From: Turnera subulata | Lineage: Eukaryota; Streptophyta; Magnoliopsida; Malpighiales; Passifloraceae | Direction of reading: 5' to 3' | NCBI GenBank assembly: GCA_028386065.3 | Contig: JAKUCV010003551.1 | Location: forward strand, 28,567 to 92,566 | Length of the DNA: 64,000 nt | Shown here: positions 1 to 10,857 of the stretch, in pieces | Position numbering within the stretch: the stretch's first letter is position 1 | How the letters are laid out: every line of letters begins with the position of its first letter | Translations under genes and position numbers: made by a program | Notes under the pieces: generated by a model | Seen by the model: the letters and a program-made list of their open reading frames with translations, nothing else | What the model was told of the DNA's origin: nothing | The model's database searches: none

Positions 1-242
1 GTGCTCAATTCAACCTTGCCACTGTGAGGGTTGATAAGAGCTTAATTCGTGCTGCTGCCATGTTTTGGGAACGTGATCATCGTGTGTTTTGCTTTGGTGC
101 TTCCATGGCGGAACTTTGCCCCACCGTGGATGAATTTAGTGCTTTCCTTGAAACCCAACTAGGAGAGGATATTGCCATGACTTCTCAAGCCCTGATAGCT
201 AAACAAGAAATTAGTTCCCTCTTGTCCTTTACCGACAAATAG
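1..242 (+). pseudogene. Antisense extra ORF of element A, first piece (PMD/DUF7745-like)
   Basis: This piece encodes a stretch with FWERDHRVF, MAELCPTVDEF and LGEDIAM motifs, closely matching the ORF at 34023-34358 in copy B. The family resembles the plant mobile domain/DUF7745 proteins that accompany some plant gypsy elements; its molecular function is not established. It lies on the strand opposite gag-pol, between integrase and the 3' LTR. The start is outside the window. The frame ends at a TAG near 240, where the LINE begins, and homology resumes near 3405. The protein is therefore broken by insertion. Confidence 0.75.
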
Positions 243-379
243 ATGGAGTATGCCTTATATCTTAGAATTCTAGAGGCTTCTTATCCACGAAAAAACACTG
301 GCATGTCCGTTCCCTATTGAGGGTGCATCAGGCGTGTTTTGTTATTATTTGTGAAACAAGAATGCAGAGTGTGTCGGAG

Positions 380-946
380 CATTGGTGTAGGAAGATTTGG
401 TCTCCTCCTGCCCTTGATTTTATTACAGTGGAATCTTCAGGTCTTTTTGGCGGGCTACTGCTTATGTAGGATGGTGATGAATTCTCTTGTTCCCAAAGAT
501 CTTTCTCTTCATGATGGATTCTGCTTCGAGGAACCTTAGATGGGTCTGATTCCGCCATCACTCTTTGCTGTATCTATGCCCCAGTGGATCTAGAAGTGCG
601 TATTTCTCTATGGGGTGAACTCCTTTCATTGAATTCTGCTTTCTCATCTCCTTGGTTAGTAATAGGTGATTATAAAGAGACCCTATTATCTTCAGATCGC
701 ATGAGTGGTACGGTGCATGTTAGAGGAGTAAGGGCTTTGCGACAGTTTATGGCATCTCTTAACTTACAGGAATTTTTCCTTCAAGGAAAACATTTTACTT
801 GGTCCAATTCGATCTCAGCAAGTAAAATTGATAGGGCAATGGCCAAACTTGAATGGAACATCTTTTTTCCCACGCTTTCTCTCAAATCAGATGCTGGGGT
901 CACTTCAGATCACTGGCCTCTTATCCTGTCCCAAGAACAGGTCTAG
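380..946 (+). pseudogene. LINE endonuclease (EEP) domain remnant
   Basis: In broken frames the DNA encodes an ESSGLFGGLLLM motif near 430, CCIYAP near 565, GDYKETL near 665, FTWSN near 797 and the C-terminal SDHWPL motif near 905. This is the usual motif order of the plant L1 apurinic-type endonuclease, which nicks target DNA for reverse transcription. The SDHxP histidine is retained, but there are stop codons near 470 and 515 and the N-terminal catalytic part is missing. It is followed directly by the linker and RT of the same LINE. Confidence 0.65.
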
Positions 947-1036
947 TGGGTTTTAAGCCCTTCCGTTTCCTTGATTACTTGTGGGAGGCTCAAAATTTTA
1001 TGGAGATTTTGTTAGATATGTGGAAATCTTTGGAGG

Positions 1037-1895
1037 TTGAGTTCCCACATCGTTTTTTACTTCCTTAAAAAACTGGGTCGGCTGCGAGCTCTTCTATCTC
1101 AATGGAATAAAAACTCTTTCGGCACTGTCCACCATGAAGTGTGTCTTTTACAACAAAAAGTGGAAGATTTTGACCTCCTGGCCGAAGAGAAGGAGCTCAC
1201 TGTGGAGGAAAAGATGGAGTTGGCATCCCTTCGATCCTCGCTACAATTAAAATATAAAGAAGAGAACCTCTTGTGGCATCAAAAATCCCGACTTAGATGG
1301 AGCAAGATGGGTGATCGAAATACTCAGTTTTTTCATGTATCTGCGTGTCATCGAGGGAGAAAGAAAGGTATTCACTCTATTGCTATCGGTGATGAGCTTG
1401 TTTCTGATCCAACCGGTGTTAAGAATGATGCCACCAGATTTTTTTCTTCTCTCTATGACGAACCTATCCAGCACCGGCCTAAGGTGGGTAGCCTTCTTTT
1501 TAGGTCCATATCCCAGGAGGATATGTGTCTTTTAGATAGGAATATCACTTTAGATGAAGTTAAGGCGGCAGTGTGGGCTTGTGATTCCTCCAAGGCTCCT
1601 GGACCGGATGGCTACAATTTTTGTTTTTATAATCGCTCTTGGGAGTTGATCAAACATGATCTTTTTGATCTTATACAACATTTCTTCTCTTCGGGCGACC
1701 TTCCTAAAGGTATTTCCTACTCATATATAACAGTGGTGCCTAAGAAATCAGAGGCGTTGGGTTTTGATGACTTCCAGCCGATCACCCTCATTCATGGGGT
1801 GTATAAGATTATCCCAGTTATGCCTTCTATTATCAGTGACACTCAGTCTGCCTTTATTTTCAGGCGACATATTTTAGATTGTTTCATGCTCCTAG
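1037..1895 (+). pseudogene. LINE reverse transcriptase, N-terminal part
   Basis: An open stretch encodes a helical linker (WHQKSRLRWSKMGDRNTQFFH, near 1270-1335), typical of plant L1 ORF2 between endonuclease and RT. It continues into RT block 1 (SSKAPGPDGYNF, near 1590) and block 2 (FQPITLIHGVYKII, near 1770) up to SAFIFRRHILD. The catalytic YADD block, thumb and connection are absent because the sequence switches to an LTR fragment near 1896. No activity is possible. The initiating Met at 1037 is only the first in frame, not a natural start. Confidence 0.7.
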
Positions 1896-2682
1896 GATAC
1901 CCAGAAAACTATAAATAGGACCCTCCTCACACATTTCAAGGGACAAACATTCTATTACATAAACACTATTCAAAAAGCTTTGAAGTTTGGAGAAACTCTA
2001 CCTCTCCAAGCTTAAGAAATAGTTTCATAGGCGAAACTCTGGTAGAATTTCGTGGATAGCATCATCCATTGAAGGCAGTAAAAAGGGAGAATCGAGAAGA
2101 ACTCCAAGATTGAGTTGAGAAGTAGAAGGAAATTGTGTGGAAGGTACAACCCAAACCAAAGAGCTAGAGGAGGGCTGCAAGAGGTAATCCTAATCCCTTT
2201 TTGTCTGACCAATTTTTGTTGAGATGTTGATGTTGATGTTGATGATGATGTGATTGTTGTGATGCCAAGTCGAGAACTACGTGGGCTTTGAACCCGGTCG
2301 CCGGGGTACGTAGGTGGTTTCTAGTGGTGGAAACTCAAGCCCAATCTTCTTCTTCTCCCCTTTCTTTTTAATATTCAATTATTAAGTGTTTTGGTGCTCA
2401 CACTTGCACACTTGCTCAAGGCATACAAAGTCCTCTAATTGCACAAAGTTTCGCCCCAACATGGATGGGTGCTTAACACCTCCCATCCATGACGAATCCC
2501 CGGGTCCAAAATCTTTGGTTCGCTAATCAGTTGCCTAAATGGAGTCACATGAAGGGTTTTTTCCAAGTTTTTGTCCCTTAATAAAATTTGGGTGGCGACT
2601 CCAAAGACGTTGGATGCCGGTTATGAAGAAGGTGTAAAGGAAAGGTGAATAGGCCCAAGTGATTTTGGGACGGATATTCACA
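1896..2682 (+). mobile_element. R-U5-like LTR fragment of the A/B Tat family
   Basis: The plus strand matches the 3' half of the A/B LTRs. It begins just before the LTR TATA box (ctataaatag near 1910) and ends with the canonical LTR end ATTCACA at 2682. It keeps the conserved TGGCGACTCC motif at 2593-2602. The U3 half is absent and no primer-binding site follows. It lies inside the LINE and replaces the RT core. Confidence 0.75.
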
Positions 2683-3404
2683 GGTCAGGATATCTGTTCT
2701 TGTGTGAGGGGATGCCTTTTCTTCCTCACCAGCCCGTTGTGTGGTTGTCCATTGCTCCCCCAAAGGTGGAGGCCTCTTTATGGCTGGCTCTACAAGATGG
2801 CCTGGCAGTGCGTGCGGCTCTTTTCCTTCCAGATATGCTGCCCCTGGCGGGATCCCTATGTCCTTTCTATCACCGTGCCATAGAAAACTTTCAACACCTT
2901 TTTCTATTTTGCCCTTTGGTTACCTCTATTTGGCAGAACTTATGTCACTAGTGGGGGGTTCCTTGGATTGCTCCTGCTTCCTTACAGAGTTGGTTTGTCC
3001 AATGGCCTTATATCTCCGGTGCTTGCCATAATCAGTTGGTATGGATGTTGTTGGGATGCTCTGTGATCTGGTCCTTACGGCTTGCACGTAATGCGTTGAT
3101 TTTTAAAGGCAAACCGGGGCTGCTACTGGACCTGATTATTGTTCGTGCCTTTGTCTGGTTCAAAACTGCCCATCCTCAGTTTCCCTACAGTGCAAGCATC
3201 GTGCTCTCTTCTTTGGAGTTTTTTAAATCGTGGCGTTACCCCAAGGCGTTGCAAGTCCATTTCACCTAATTCAAACTTCTTTTTAAGGTTTTTGCACCTC
3301 TTGTATTAGTGCAGTGGTCTTGTTTCTGTATTCTCCCTACTACCTGATGTAAATATTTTCACTTATAATAAATCACTCAATTAGCATAAATATATATATA
3401 TATA
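2683..3404 (+). pseudogene. LINE C-terminal zf-RVT region and 3' UTR
   Basis: Overlapping frames encode WLSIAPPKVEASLWLAL, CPFYHRAIENFQHLFLFCP and SIWQNL. This matches the zinc-binding RVT C-terminal domain of plant LINEs, in which a W..K.P.K..FFLWL motif is followed by CP.C....E...HLF..C. The cysteine pattern is decayed. Coding homology ends near 3269. An AT-rich 3' UTR with AATAAA-like sequence runs to about 3404, where element A resumes. Confidence 0.65.
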
Positions 3405-4324
3405 TGTTTGGTAAAGAGGAATGCATGAACTTGACACCGCTCGTTGATTAATACCTTGTCGGTGATGCGCTGCGTGGATACTTGGGGTATAGCCCGTCAT
3501 GGAAGAGTGGGCATGACCATGCTCTAGCTTTGATAATGGTGAGTGAATTTTTGTTGGTTGGTCGCTTTGGCACATGTCTCCTCAGTATTAATGCACTTGT
3601 GGCCAAGCTCTTTGATGGTCATGACGCGATCCCTTCTGTTCTGGGCGAAACCCTTGCTTGCTTTGACAATCTGGCAGCTTACGCTGACAAACCCTTGACT
3701 GGCTCCCCCTTACTTCTTCAGGTATCACCTTAATCTCATGTATCCCCAAAGCTGCATTTAGGCGTCCCTTTTTCCTTATGCGCTTATTTTTTGCACATGT
3801 GGCTGTGCGATCACCTCCAACTAATCAATCCTCCAAGATCTGGCTTGTATACTATAGGATATCGAGAGCGGGGGCCCTTCTTGACTTTTCCTTCTACCAA
3901 AAGGTGGGTGGTCTTCAAGAGAGACATGAAGGATGATCAAATTGTATGGCAGAAGGCAGTCATTCACTCCTTTGGTCAGAAGGTCGTGGTACTCCTAGGA
4001 GTTTCCCATTCTACTCACTATTATCCGGCTATGATAGTTAGGCAATTTGGCCATGCTCAATTGGCTCCTCCACCTTCTTATCCTCCTCTTGACAGACTCA
4101 TGGATAATCGCACGATGAAGCTCATGCATGGGTACTGGAGCTCACATACAAAGGTTAAGGTTCACAATCTTGGCATTCCTTATTCCTCCATGGGCCATCT
4201 AAAGTGGTTGAAGAAAAGTATGGGCCATTCTGAATGGATCCTTTCAAGTTATAGAAATAGGTTCTTGGGGTCTAACATTTGTCGAGAGCCTGAATCTCCT
4301 AGTGATTATGAGGAAGATGCTTGA
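3405..4324 (+). pseudogene. Antisense extra ORF of element A, main part (PMD/DUF7745-like)
   Basis: The first exon-like part (to 3721) encodes SWKSGHDHALALIMVSEF and ALVAKLFDGHDAIPSVLGET. The second (3797-4324) encodes MWLCDHLQLINPPRSG, VGKVGVSHST-like and HGYWSSHTKVKVHN stretches and ends in an acidic SPSDYEEDA tail. Both parts align with copy B (34280-35041). The ORF is convergent with the integrase end of pol on the minus strand. It retains the central segment (near 3450-3590) that copy B has lost. Function is unknown; the family association is PMD/DUF7745 (inference). Confidence 0.7.
3722..3796 (+). other. Putative spliceosomal intron in the antisense ORF (copy A)
   Basis: The coding homology is interrupted between cttcag and atgtgg at the same place as in copy B. 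The donor GTATCA is preserved, but the acceptor reads TTTTTTGCAC instead of TTTTTTCAG, so it is probably unspliceable here. The length is 75 bp, against 88 bp in copy B. Confidence 0.55.
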
Positions 4325-4799
4325 GCGTACTAGATGTTTCATTTAGATGAATATTTATGACAGTCATAATGCATGCAAAATAAAAGAGTGAATGAACTCC
4401 CATTTTCTGTCTCGTCAATCTTTTGGCTTTTATTAATAAAAAGGGACCGGACCCGAGTTGGGCTTCCTGCATATCGATGGCTCATTTTTTTCGTTTTCTC
4501 TCTTTTGTCTTCTTTTCCCCTTTTTTTTCTTTTGAGCACAAGGAATCAGGTCTACGTAGTTCTTGTTACACCAATTTTGAGATTACACATAATACTTCTT
4601 CAATTGATCCATGTTGACGAGCTCTCAAAACTCGCTTCCATCCAAGTCTCTAATCCTCATTGCACCTTCTGATAGAATCTCCTTGATGATGTAGGGGCCA
4701 ATCCATTTAGCCTTGAATTTTCCCCTAGGGTTATGCACTGGCTGCCCTCTTTTAACACCAGGTCTCCTTCGTTTAATCCCCTTTCCTTAACCCTTTTAT

Positions 4800-6214
4800 T
4801 AAAAGCATGAGCTATTCTTCATTGGTATCCCTGCACATGATACAAGGCTAAGAGTCTCTTCTTGTCTAGCAATGCTAATTGATTAAGTCTTTCTTGTACC
4901 CATTCCATTTTAGGGAGTCCACTCTCTCGAGCTACCCTTAGTGATTGTACTTCAAGTTCTATAGGCAATATAGCTTCCATGCTATACATCAAAGAGTACA
5001 AGATTGCTCCAGTAGAAGATCTAAAGGAGGTTCGGTATCCCCATAAAGCTAATGGTAGTTTTTCTGCCCACTCGCTGTGTGTGGATATCATCTTTCCCTA
5101 GATGACCTTCAAATTCTTGTTGGCGGCCCCAACTGCACTATTAGCTTGGGGTCGATAAGGTCATGACCTATGATGCTTGATCTTATACTTTTGACATAGT
5201 CTCTCAACATCAGCCTTGAAGTGTGGAGCGTTATCTGATATCAATTCACTTAGGATGCCATAACGATAAATGATGTTATTGCGGATGAACTCGGCCACCT
5301 TTTTGGATGTGAGCACAGCATATGATTCAGCTTCCACCCATTTGGTAAAGTAATCAATGGCAACTAATATGTACTCATGTCCATTTGGGGTTATTTTTCT
5401 GATAACATCAATGCCCCATGCTGAGAACAGCCCTGGTGAGCACATGGGTGTTAGTGGTAATGGTTGCCTCAGTTGTAGCTTCCCGTGGACTTGGCATGTA
5501 TGGCTGCACCTCACAAATTTTACACAATCGGCTTCCATTGTTGACCAAAAGTACCCCAATCATAGTATCTTTTGAGCTAACAAGTCTCCCCTCATATGTG
5601 GACCCTCATCTTCTCCATGAACCCTCTTCATAATCCGCTCTGCTTCCTTTGCACTTACACACAATAAGTGAACCCCTGTGGTATGCCTTTTGTAAAGATT
5701 CCCAACACATATGACGTACCCTTCAGCTAACCTCCTCAGAGTCTTCTTCGCACCGACTGTTGCTTCCTCAGGGAGTGTCCATTCCCTAAGGTATTCTACT
5801 ATGTCATTATACCAATGATCTACAACACCGTCATCCCTGATTTGGCTGTGTAGTGGTTGATCCAGTCCCGTGGTGGTAAGAGCCATGGTGGAAGCTTCGT
5901 TGGAATTTGAGTTGTCCAAATAGTTTTGGAACCAAGATTCCATTGTTTCTCCTCTCAAACTGAAAAACGGCCTTTCACTTCTTTGGACCATCAATGGTAA
6001 GATGATAGCGTTGTTTGGCATTCCCATCATTGAAGAGTGTGTGGCTCATGCATTGGCAAACTGATTGTCCCTCCTGTGCACATACTGAAAATTAATCATT
6101 TCAAACTTGGATGCCAACGTCCTCAAGTAATCGTGGTAAGGTGCCAATTTTCTTTCTTGATTTTCCACTCTCCTTTGGCTTGCAATATCACTAGAACCGA
6201 ATCTCCGAACACCC
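4800..6214 (-). pseudogene. Element A integrase and end of second RNase H
   Basis: Read on the minus strand: the end of the archaeal-type RNase H (FQYVHRRDNQFANA, near 6060-6100), a spacer, and an H..H..C..C integrase zinc region (VHGEDEGPHMRGDLLAQKIL, then RCSHTC). The catalytic core follows, with GIDVI near 5430 and SDNAPHF near 5240, and then a C-terminal region (EWAEKLPLALWGYRTSF, near 5030-5085). The enzyme would join element cDNA to host DNA. The third catalytic position reads AVGAANK (Gly codon at 5128-5130) where copy B has AVEAANK. A TGA interrupts HHRS/PYRP at 5158-5163. The protein is dead. Confidence 0.85.
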
Positions 6215-7330
6215 TATTGACAAAAAATTAGGGTTAATCACCTCCTAGTGCTAAACTGTGATTAACCATGATGATTATCTAATTTTGGTGATAACAAATT
6301 ATAGGTGCATTGCTAGCTTTGCTTGTGTTGATTTTCACTTGCAGGAAAATTATGGTTTCTGCTGAAACCATATCTTGGACACACGACATATGGTTTTATC
6401 GATACCATATCTTGAATACGTGACATATCCGAGAAGTTGTCACCATCAACCTTTTGCGCAAGTTGCGTGTGGTCCTGCAAACATCTAAATCCCACTTCCA
6501 GCCGTTTGAATTGGAGAACAAGTAAGAGGGAAGACTTTTTGAAAGTGCAGAAGATGTACCCACCTAACTCCTACTCAACTCCAGAAGGTGGTCCAAACTT
6601 TCTAGATTTGGTAATTCTTTATAACCAGGGAGTTGACATGCATAACGACTCCAAACTGAAGCTTTATTGAATTGAAGTCAACTGGAGTACTAGGAGCTGT
6701 TGCAGGAGCATACCCCCCATACTCAGATCCTATAGAGAGGGACGTTTACACCTCCAGAAGATCATCCCAGTTAGTGCGCAAAATCCGAGTGTATACTTGA
6801 GCTTAAAAGATTTGGTATCTGATTTGGTTTTTCTGCTTACAGTGCGATACTATTTCAAGGGGCAATTTGTAAGCAAGGCTTGGTTGAGGTTTGCTGGATA
6901 CTCAAGTCTAAGATTAGATTTGAGAGTAGGTTCGAGCTTAGCCTGTGAAAAGCTTGTGTAAGGTTAGAATTTAGCCTGTGAAAAACTTGTAAAGGTTTGA
7001 GCTTAGCCTAGAAAAGCTTGTGTTTGTAACGGTTAAGGTTGATCCCGCAAAAGCCTAGACATAGTGAGTGTTTCTAAAATCCTAAAGGAAGGAACCTTTA
7101 GGTAGTGGAGTACCAGGTGAGGGGAAACCATTCTAAATCACTGTGTTCACTCTCCTCTACTCTTTCTCTACTCGCTTTATTTCCTCATATACTCGCTAAG
7201 TGTTTACAGATTTGGTATCTCAGAAACCAATTCTTTCATAGAGATTTGGCAATGCAAAAACCAAATTTCCTTGTCCGGAAAAGTTTTAAGGCCTAATTCA
7301 CCCCCCTCTTAGGCACTTTTTGGGCCTACA
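6215..7330 (-). mobile_element. Solo LTR inserted in element A pol
   Basis: This is a 1116-bp block absent from the homologous position of copy B, flanked by caccc at 6210-6214 and 7331-7335 (5-bp duplication). On the minus strand it begins TGTAGGCCCAAAAAG, contains a G-rich agaggggggtgaatt motif near its start, and ends TCAATA where a CA would be expected. It has no coding capacity. It splits the second RNase H. The G-rich motif near the start is shared with the solo LTR at 61074-62541. The superfamily is uncertain; copia-like LTR is my guess. Confidence 0.7.
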
Positions 7331-7651
7331 CACCCTTATCTGCTTAATTCCCATTTTTAATGCTATCTCTAGACCGATGGTGCATGGTTCATATTCGGCC
7401 ACATTGTTAGTAGCCTGAAATTCCAGCTTACAAGAAATTTTGTATGTCACCCCATCGAGGGATATGAGAATTACTCTCGTCTCAAAGCCGTTTGCGTTAG
7501 CCGCCCCATCGAAATGCATATCCCAAGTTGGTACTTCCAAATTCATTATTTCTTCATTCGGGAACTGTGGTTCAAACCTCTCATCATTTTCTACTGATTG
7601 GGAAGCTAGGAAATCAGCTATGGCACCTCCCTTGATGGCCTTTTGTGACAT
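7331..7651 (-). pseudogene. Element A second (archaeal-type) RNase H, N-terminal part
   Basis: The minus strand encodes MHFDGAANANGF and NNVAEYEPCTIGLEIAL, the first Asp block and the Glu-containing block of an archaeal-type RNase H. This additional domain between RNase H and integrase is diagnostic of Tat-lineage gypsy elements. The remainder continues at 6214 after the solo LTR insertion. Copy B carries the full domain at 36600-37000 with MHFDGAANTRGFG and NNVAEYEACAIGL. Confidence 0.8.
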
Positions 7652-7654
7652 AAT

Positions 7655-8083
7655 TCAGACATTGAACTGTGACAGGACTGCCACCCACCTACTCGTGCGA
7701 CTGCTTGGCACAGGCCTCTCCATTAAGTACTTGATGGGATCCATCCTAGAGATGAGTATAACCACAAAGGATATAAAATAATGTCGAAGCTTTTGACAGG
7801 CCCATGTCAAGGCCACACAAGTCTTTTCCACCATGTTGTAATTCAGCTTGTAACCGTTGGTTTTCTTGCTCAAATAATAGACAGCAGTCTCAGTACGAGA
7901 ATCCGGCAAGTATTGAGCTAGCATCACTCTCATGGCTTCTTCTGTGACAGTTAAATATAACAATAAGGGTTTTCCTTGTTTGAGGGGTTGGAGTACTAGA
8001 GAATTGGACAAATACTTCTTGATTTCCTCAAAGGCATCCTGGCATTTATCATCCCATTTGATGGGGACTCCCTTTTTTAGCAA
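7655..8083 (-). pseudogene. Element A RT-linked RNase H and connection
   Basis: The minus strand encodes KWDDKCQDAFEEIKKYL (connection), VLQPLKQGKPLLLYL, AVYYLSKKTNGYKLNYN and LTWACQKLRHYF. These are the standard gypsy RNase H landmarks that degrade the RNA strand during reverse transcription. It joins directly to RT upstream and the second RNase H downstream. It is open over 142 codons, but neighbouring frames are broken. Confidence 0.85.
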
Positions 8084-8736
8084 TGGGTGGATCGCGTAAA
8101 TGCTAGAAAGTCGAGCGATGAAGCGGCTGACATACTGAATTCGCCAAGAAAGCTTCGGATTTCTTTCTCACTCTTCGGGGGGTTGGCATCTCCTTGATGG
8201 CTTTAATCTTGGAAGGGTCCACCTCTATGCCTCGTTCACTCACCGTGAAACCTAAAAACTTCCCTGCTTGAACACCAAAAACATCTTGATAGCACTTTTC
8301 TGGATTAATTCTCATGCCATACTCTCGACATATTTCGAAGAACTTCCTCAAGTTGGTCACATGAAATTCTCATGTTTCAGATTTCACGATCATGTCATCG
8401 ACGTAAACCTCCACTTCTTTCTGCATCATGTCATGCAGGAGTGTAGTAGCCATCCTCTGATATGTGGCCCCAGCATTAATCAGACAAAAAGGCATGACCT
8501 TGTAACAAAATGTCCCCCATTCTTTCTAGAAAGATGTTTTATGATTATCATCTGACGCCATCTTTACCTGGTTATATCCCAAGAACCCATCCATAAACGA
8601 TAACAGTGCATGTCCGGCTGTAGCGTCCACCAAAAGATCAATGTGTGGTAATAGGAATTCGTCCTTTGGGCAAGCCTTGTTCAAATCTCTATAATCCACA
8701 CACATCCTCACCTTCCCATCCTTCTTTGGATCAGTG
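8084..8736 (-). pseudogene. Element A reverse transcriptase
   Basis: Minus-strand motifs in order are KKDGKVRMCVDYRDLNKACP, LPHIDLLVDATAGHALLSF, DGFLGYNQVKM, GTFCYKVMPF, GATYQRMATTLLHDMM and the catalytic YVDD (8394-8405). LGFTVSERGIEVDPSKIKA follows. This is the Tat/Athila-type RT signature. A frame break occurs near 8526, and others near 8375 and 8190. The N-terminal RT segment present in copy B (VEKQIKVGFLEVIEYPEWL) is deleted here, so DTDP joins directly to KKDGKV near 8736. Confidence 0.88.
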
Positions 8737-9362
8737 TCGGTACCAAGATTGATTTCGACAGAATCCGGGAGTTTACTCTTCTCATTACATTCACACATAT
8801 TATGCATGCAACAAATATCATCATAGAAAACATCCAAGTAAGCAAAAGAGTGTCTCATTTGATTATTTTGGGATATAAAGACATCCTCATTCTCTATGTT
8901 TTTGGAACAGGAAAAACTAAAGTCAAGAGAATCATTGTTTGATTCTTTAGTTACACTTTTAGGTTCACTATCTGTTTCAGAATTTCTTCTAGACTCAGAT
9001 GTTACAAAGGGATCTATGTCAGCTCCTTCCCTGATTGTCTTGAAGATGACACTTAACTTATGCGATTCCCAGTTCCTGCCCGCCTGCCTAGTATCATGGG
9101 TGACCATCCTTGCAAATTCTCCTTCTCCCTTTCCTAGATCAATACTGAGCGTGAAACAATCCTCCCCATCCATCCATTCCATGGAATTGATCCCCTTGCT
9201 ACTACCTTGGTGAGGTAATATAATCTCTTTTCATTCCACCAGATCTTGGATCCTATGGAAAAGCTAAAACCACTTGTCAGTGGCATGCCAAGACTTCTGA
9301 TGGAACTCACAATATCTTCTTGGATCTCTTCTAATGGGCGGATCGGGCTTAGGTGCTAGAGG
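8737..9362 (-). pseudogene. Element A gag end / protease region
   Basis: The minus strand contains a decayed zinc-knuckle-like region (EFHQKSWHATDKW, near 9270-9310), followed by an acidic spacer with SLDFSFSCSKNIENEDVF and MRHSFAYLDVF. Copy B carries the matching spacer at 38371-38745. No clear DTG-type protease active site was recognised in either copy. About 100 codons (linker and N-terminal RT) are missing relative to copy B. Confidence 0.6.
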
Positions 9363-10346
9363 TCATAGTAGACCCTCTTCCACACATTTTCTAAACATCT
9401 TTCCCAAAGACATAGGCAAAGAGGCGAATTCCATGGGTTTTGGCCCAACTTGAACAGTCACATGGTTTACCCCTGTCGGCTTCTTCGCTTGAGTTGAACT
9501 CAGATTCCTCCTAAATGCAGAAGTATCTGCTGAAACCTTAATCCTCCCTGAACAGATAGCGTCTTCCAATTGTATTCCTGCCCCAATAAGTGCCCTAAAG
9601 TTGGCACAATAGTTGCCAACCATACGATCATAGTAAACCGACTGGAGATTCTTGATTACCATCTGCACTTGATCCTCTTCGTTGGGTCTATTCACCATCA
9701 AGGACGCCTTGCCATGGCACCTTGAAATATAAGAAGAGAAAGTTTTTTGGGCTTTTTGTTTAGTCGTCTCGAGATCCCTCTTGGTCAGTTCTATTTCAGT
9801 GTTGTAGCTGTATTGCATCAGGAACTCCATACAGATGTCATCCCATTTGCTCACTTTGCTCTCATCCAAGATCATGAACCATCTCAAGACTGCTCCCGAC
9901 AAAGTCCTTCAAAACAACTAGGTCATCAATTCAGACCCGATCCCTATAGGCTGCAACATCCTCACATAAATTTTCAAATGGGTCGTAGGACATCCCTTTC
10001 CATTGAACTTTTCAATCTCTAGCATCTTGAACTTCTTAGGTAGGCGAGCTTCGGGGAACAAAGATAGGTGGTCCAAGTTCCAGCCATCCTCTTTCCTCTT
10101 CATGGTCTTCAACAGTTCTACTCTCCTGAGCCTCTCTTCATCTCCTTTTGGCTCTCGCACCACAGAACCACCGTCTTGGGCTGCTTTGACACCATTTCCG
10201 ACGCCTAGCTTCAAAGTTTGTCTCCCATCACTCCTAGGGGACGTAGTCCTTCCTTGCTTGAGTGCCATCATTGCATCCCTCATGTCCGGATCATTCAGCA
10301 AGAATTCCATAGCCTCATCCAACTTGGTAGTATTATCCTCACTCAT
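9363..10346 (-). pseudogene. Element A gag (retrotransposon capsid)
   Basis: The frame begins at an ATG near 10346 (MSEDNTTKLDEAM). It passes through KKFKMLEIEKFNGKGCPTTH, YVRMLQPIGI, and after a stop near 9917 continues with WFMILDESKVSKWDDICMEF, TKRDLETTKQKAQKTFSSYI and MVGNYCANFRALI. This is the retrotransposon gag capsid domain of Tat elements, which packages the RNA. One stop codon splits it into two frames of 142 and 179 codons. Copy B has lost almost all of this capsid region. Confidence 0.8.
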
Positions 10347-10839
10347 ATTGCCTTAGTATTGGGGAATACAAGTATGAAGGCTTCGGGTACCCAAGGGATC
10401 TCTTCACACACATCTTTTTGTTGGTGTTTTTTAGGCATGTACAAATGAAAGGGGTCAATCTATTTAACTTACCTGAATTCACAATAATAATCACCCAAAT
10501 GCACACACCACTTATTGATTCATTATGCTTGAGATGCTCAGGGTATACAGCTAGTTGGGGGCTAAAAATTGCCGCTAGGGAATAGTTTGACCTAATCACT
10601 TGTGATAATGGAGATCGCATGAGGTACGAGGCCCATTAATCCCTAACATTACTAAGCATCGAGAAACGGGTTCACTCAAGCCATTATTGCTTAAGGAAAA
10701 CATCGTAGCGGACTCGGATTCCCTCGCCCTCTTACGGTAGCGGCTTCACATCAATTTTCATGAATGCAAGGCACTTATGATGACACATAAAAAGCATATA
10801 AAATCCAACGATTGCACAAGGTTTCTTAAACCCTCAGAA

Positions 10840-10857
10840 TCCCCAGTGGAGTCGCCA
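10840..10857 (-). other. Primer-binding site, tRNA-Arg type (element A)
   Basis: On the minus strand the site reads TGGCGACTCCACTGGGGA, two bases (GC) after the LTR end. It complements the 3' end of a plant tRNA-Arg (…CCCAGCGGAGTCGCCA) except for one position. tRNA-Arg priming is known for Ogre/Tat elements. Confidence 0.75.

Larger units (their letters stand above)
243..3404 (+). mobile_element. LINE (L1-type non-LTR retrotransposon), degenerate
   Basis: The order along the plus strand is endonuclease remnant, linker, N-terminal RT, a foreign LTR fragment (1896-2682), then the C-terminal zinc-binding (zf-RVT) region. A 3' UTR ends in AATAAA-like sequence and a short TA-rich tail near 3380-3404. 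It splits the antisense ORF of element A, whose homology stops near 242 and restarts near 3405. The 5' edge is approximate. I could not identify a clear target-site duplication. Several frameshifts and stops are present, so it is inactive. Confidence 0.75.

Noticed and set aside
9363..9902. Autonomous gag gene in element A
   Set aside because: The open frame starts after a stop near 9917; homology continues upstream, so it is a broken gag rather than a new start.
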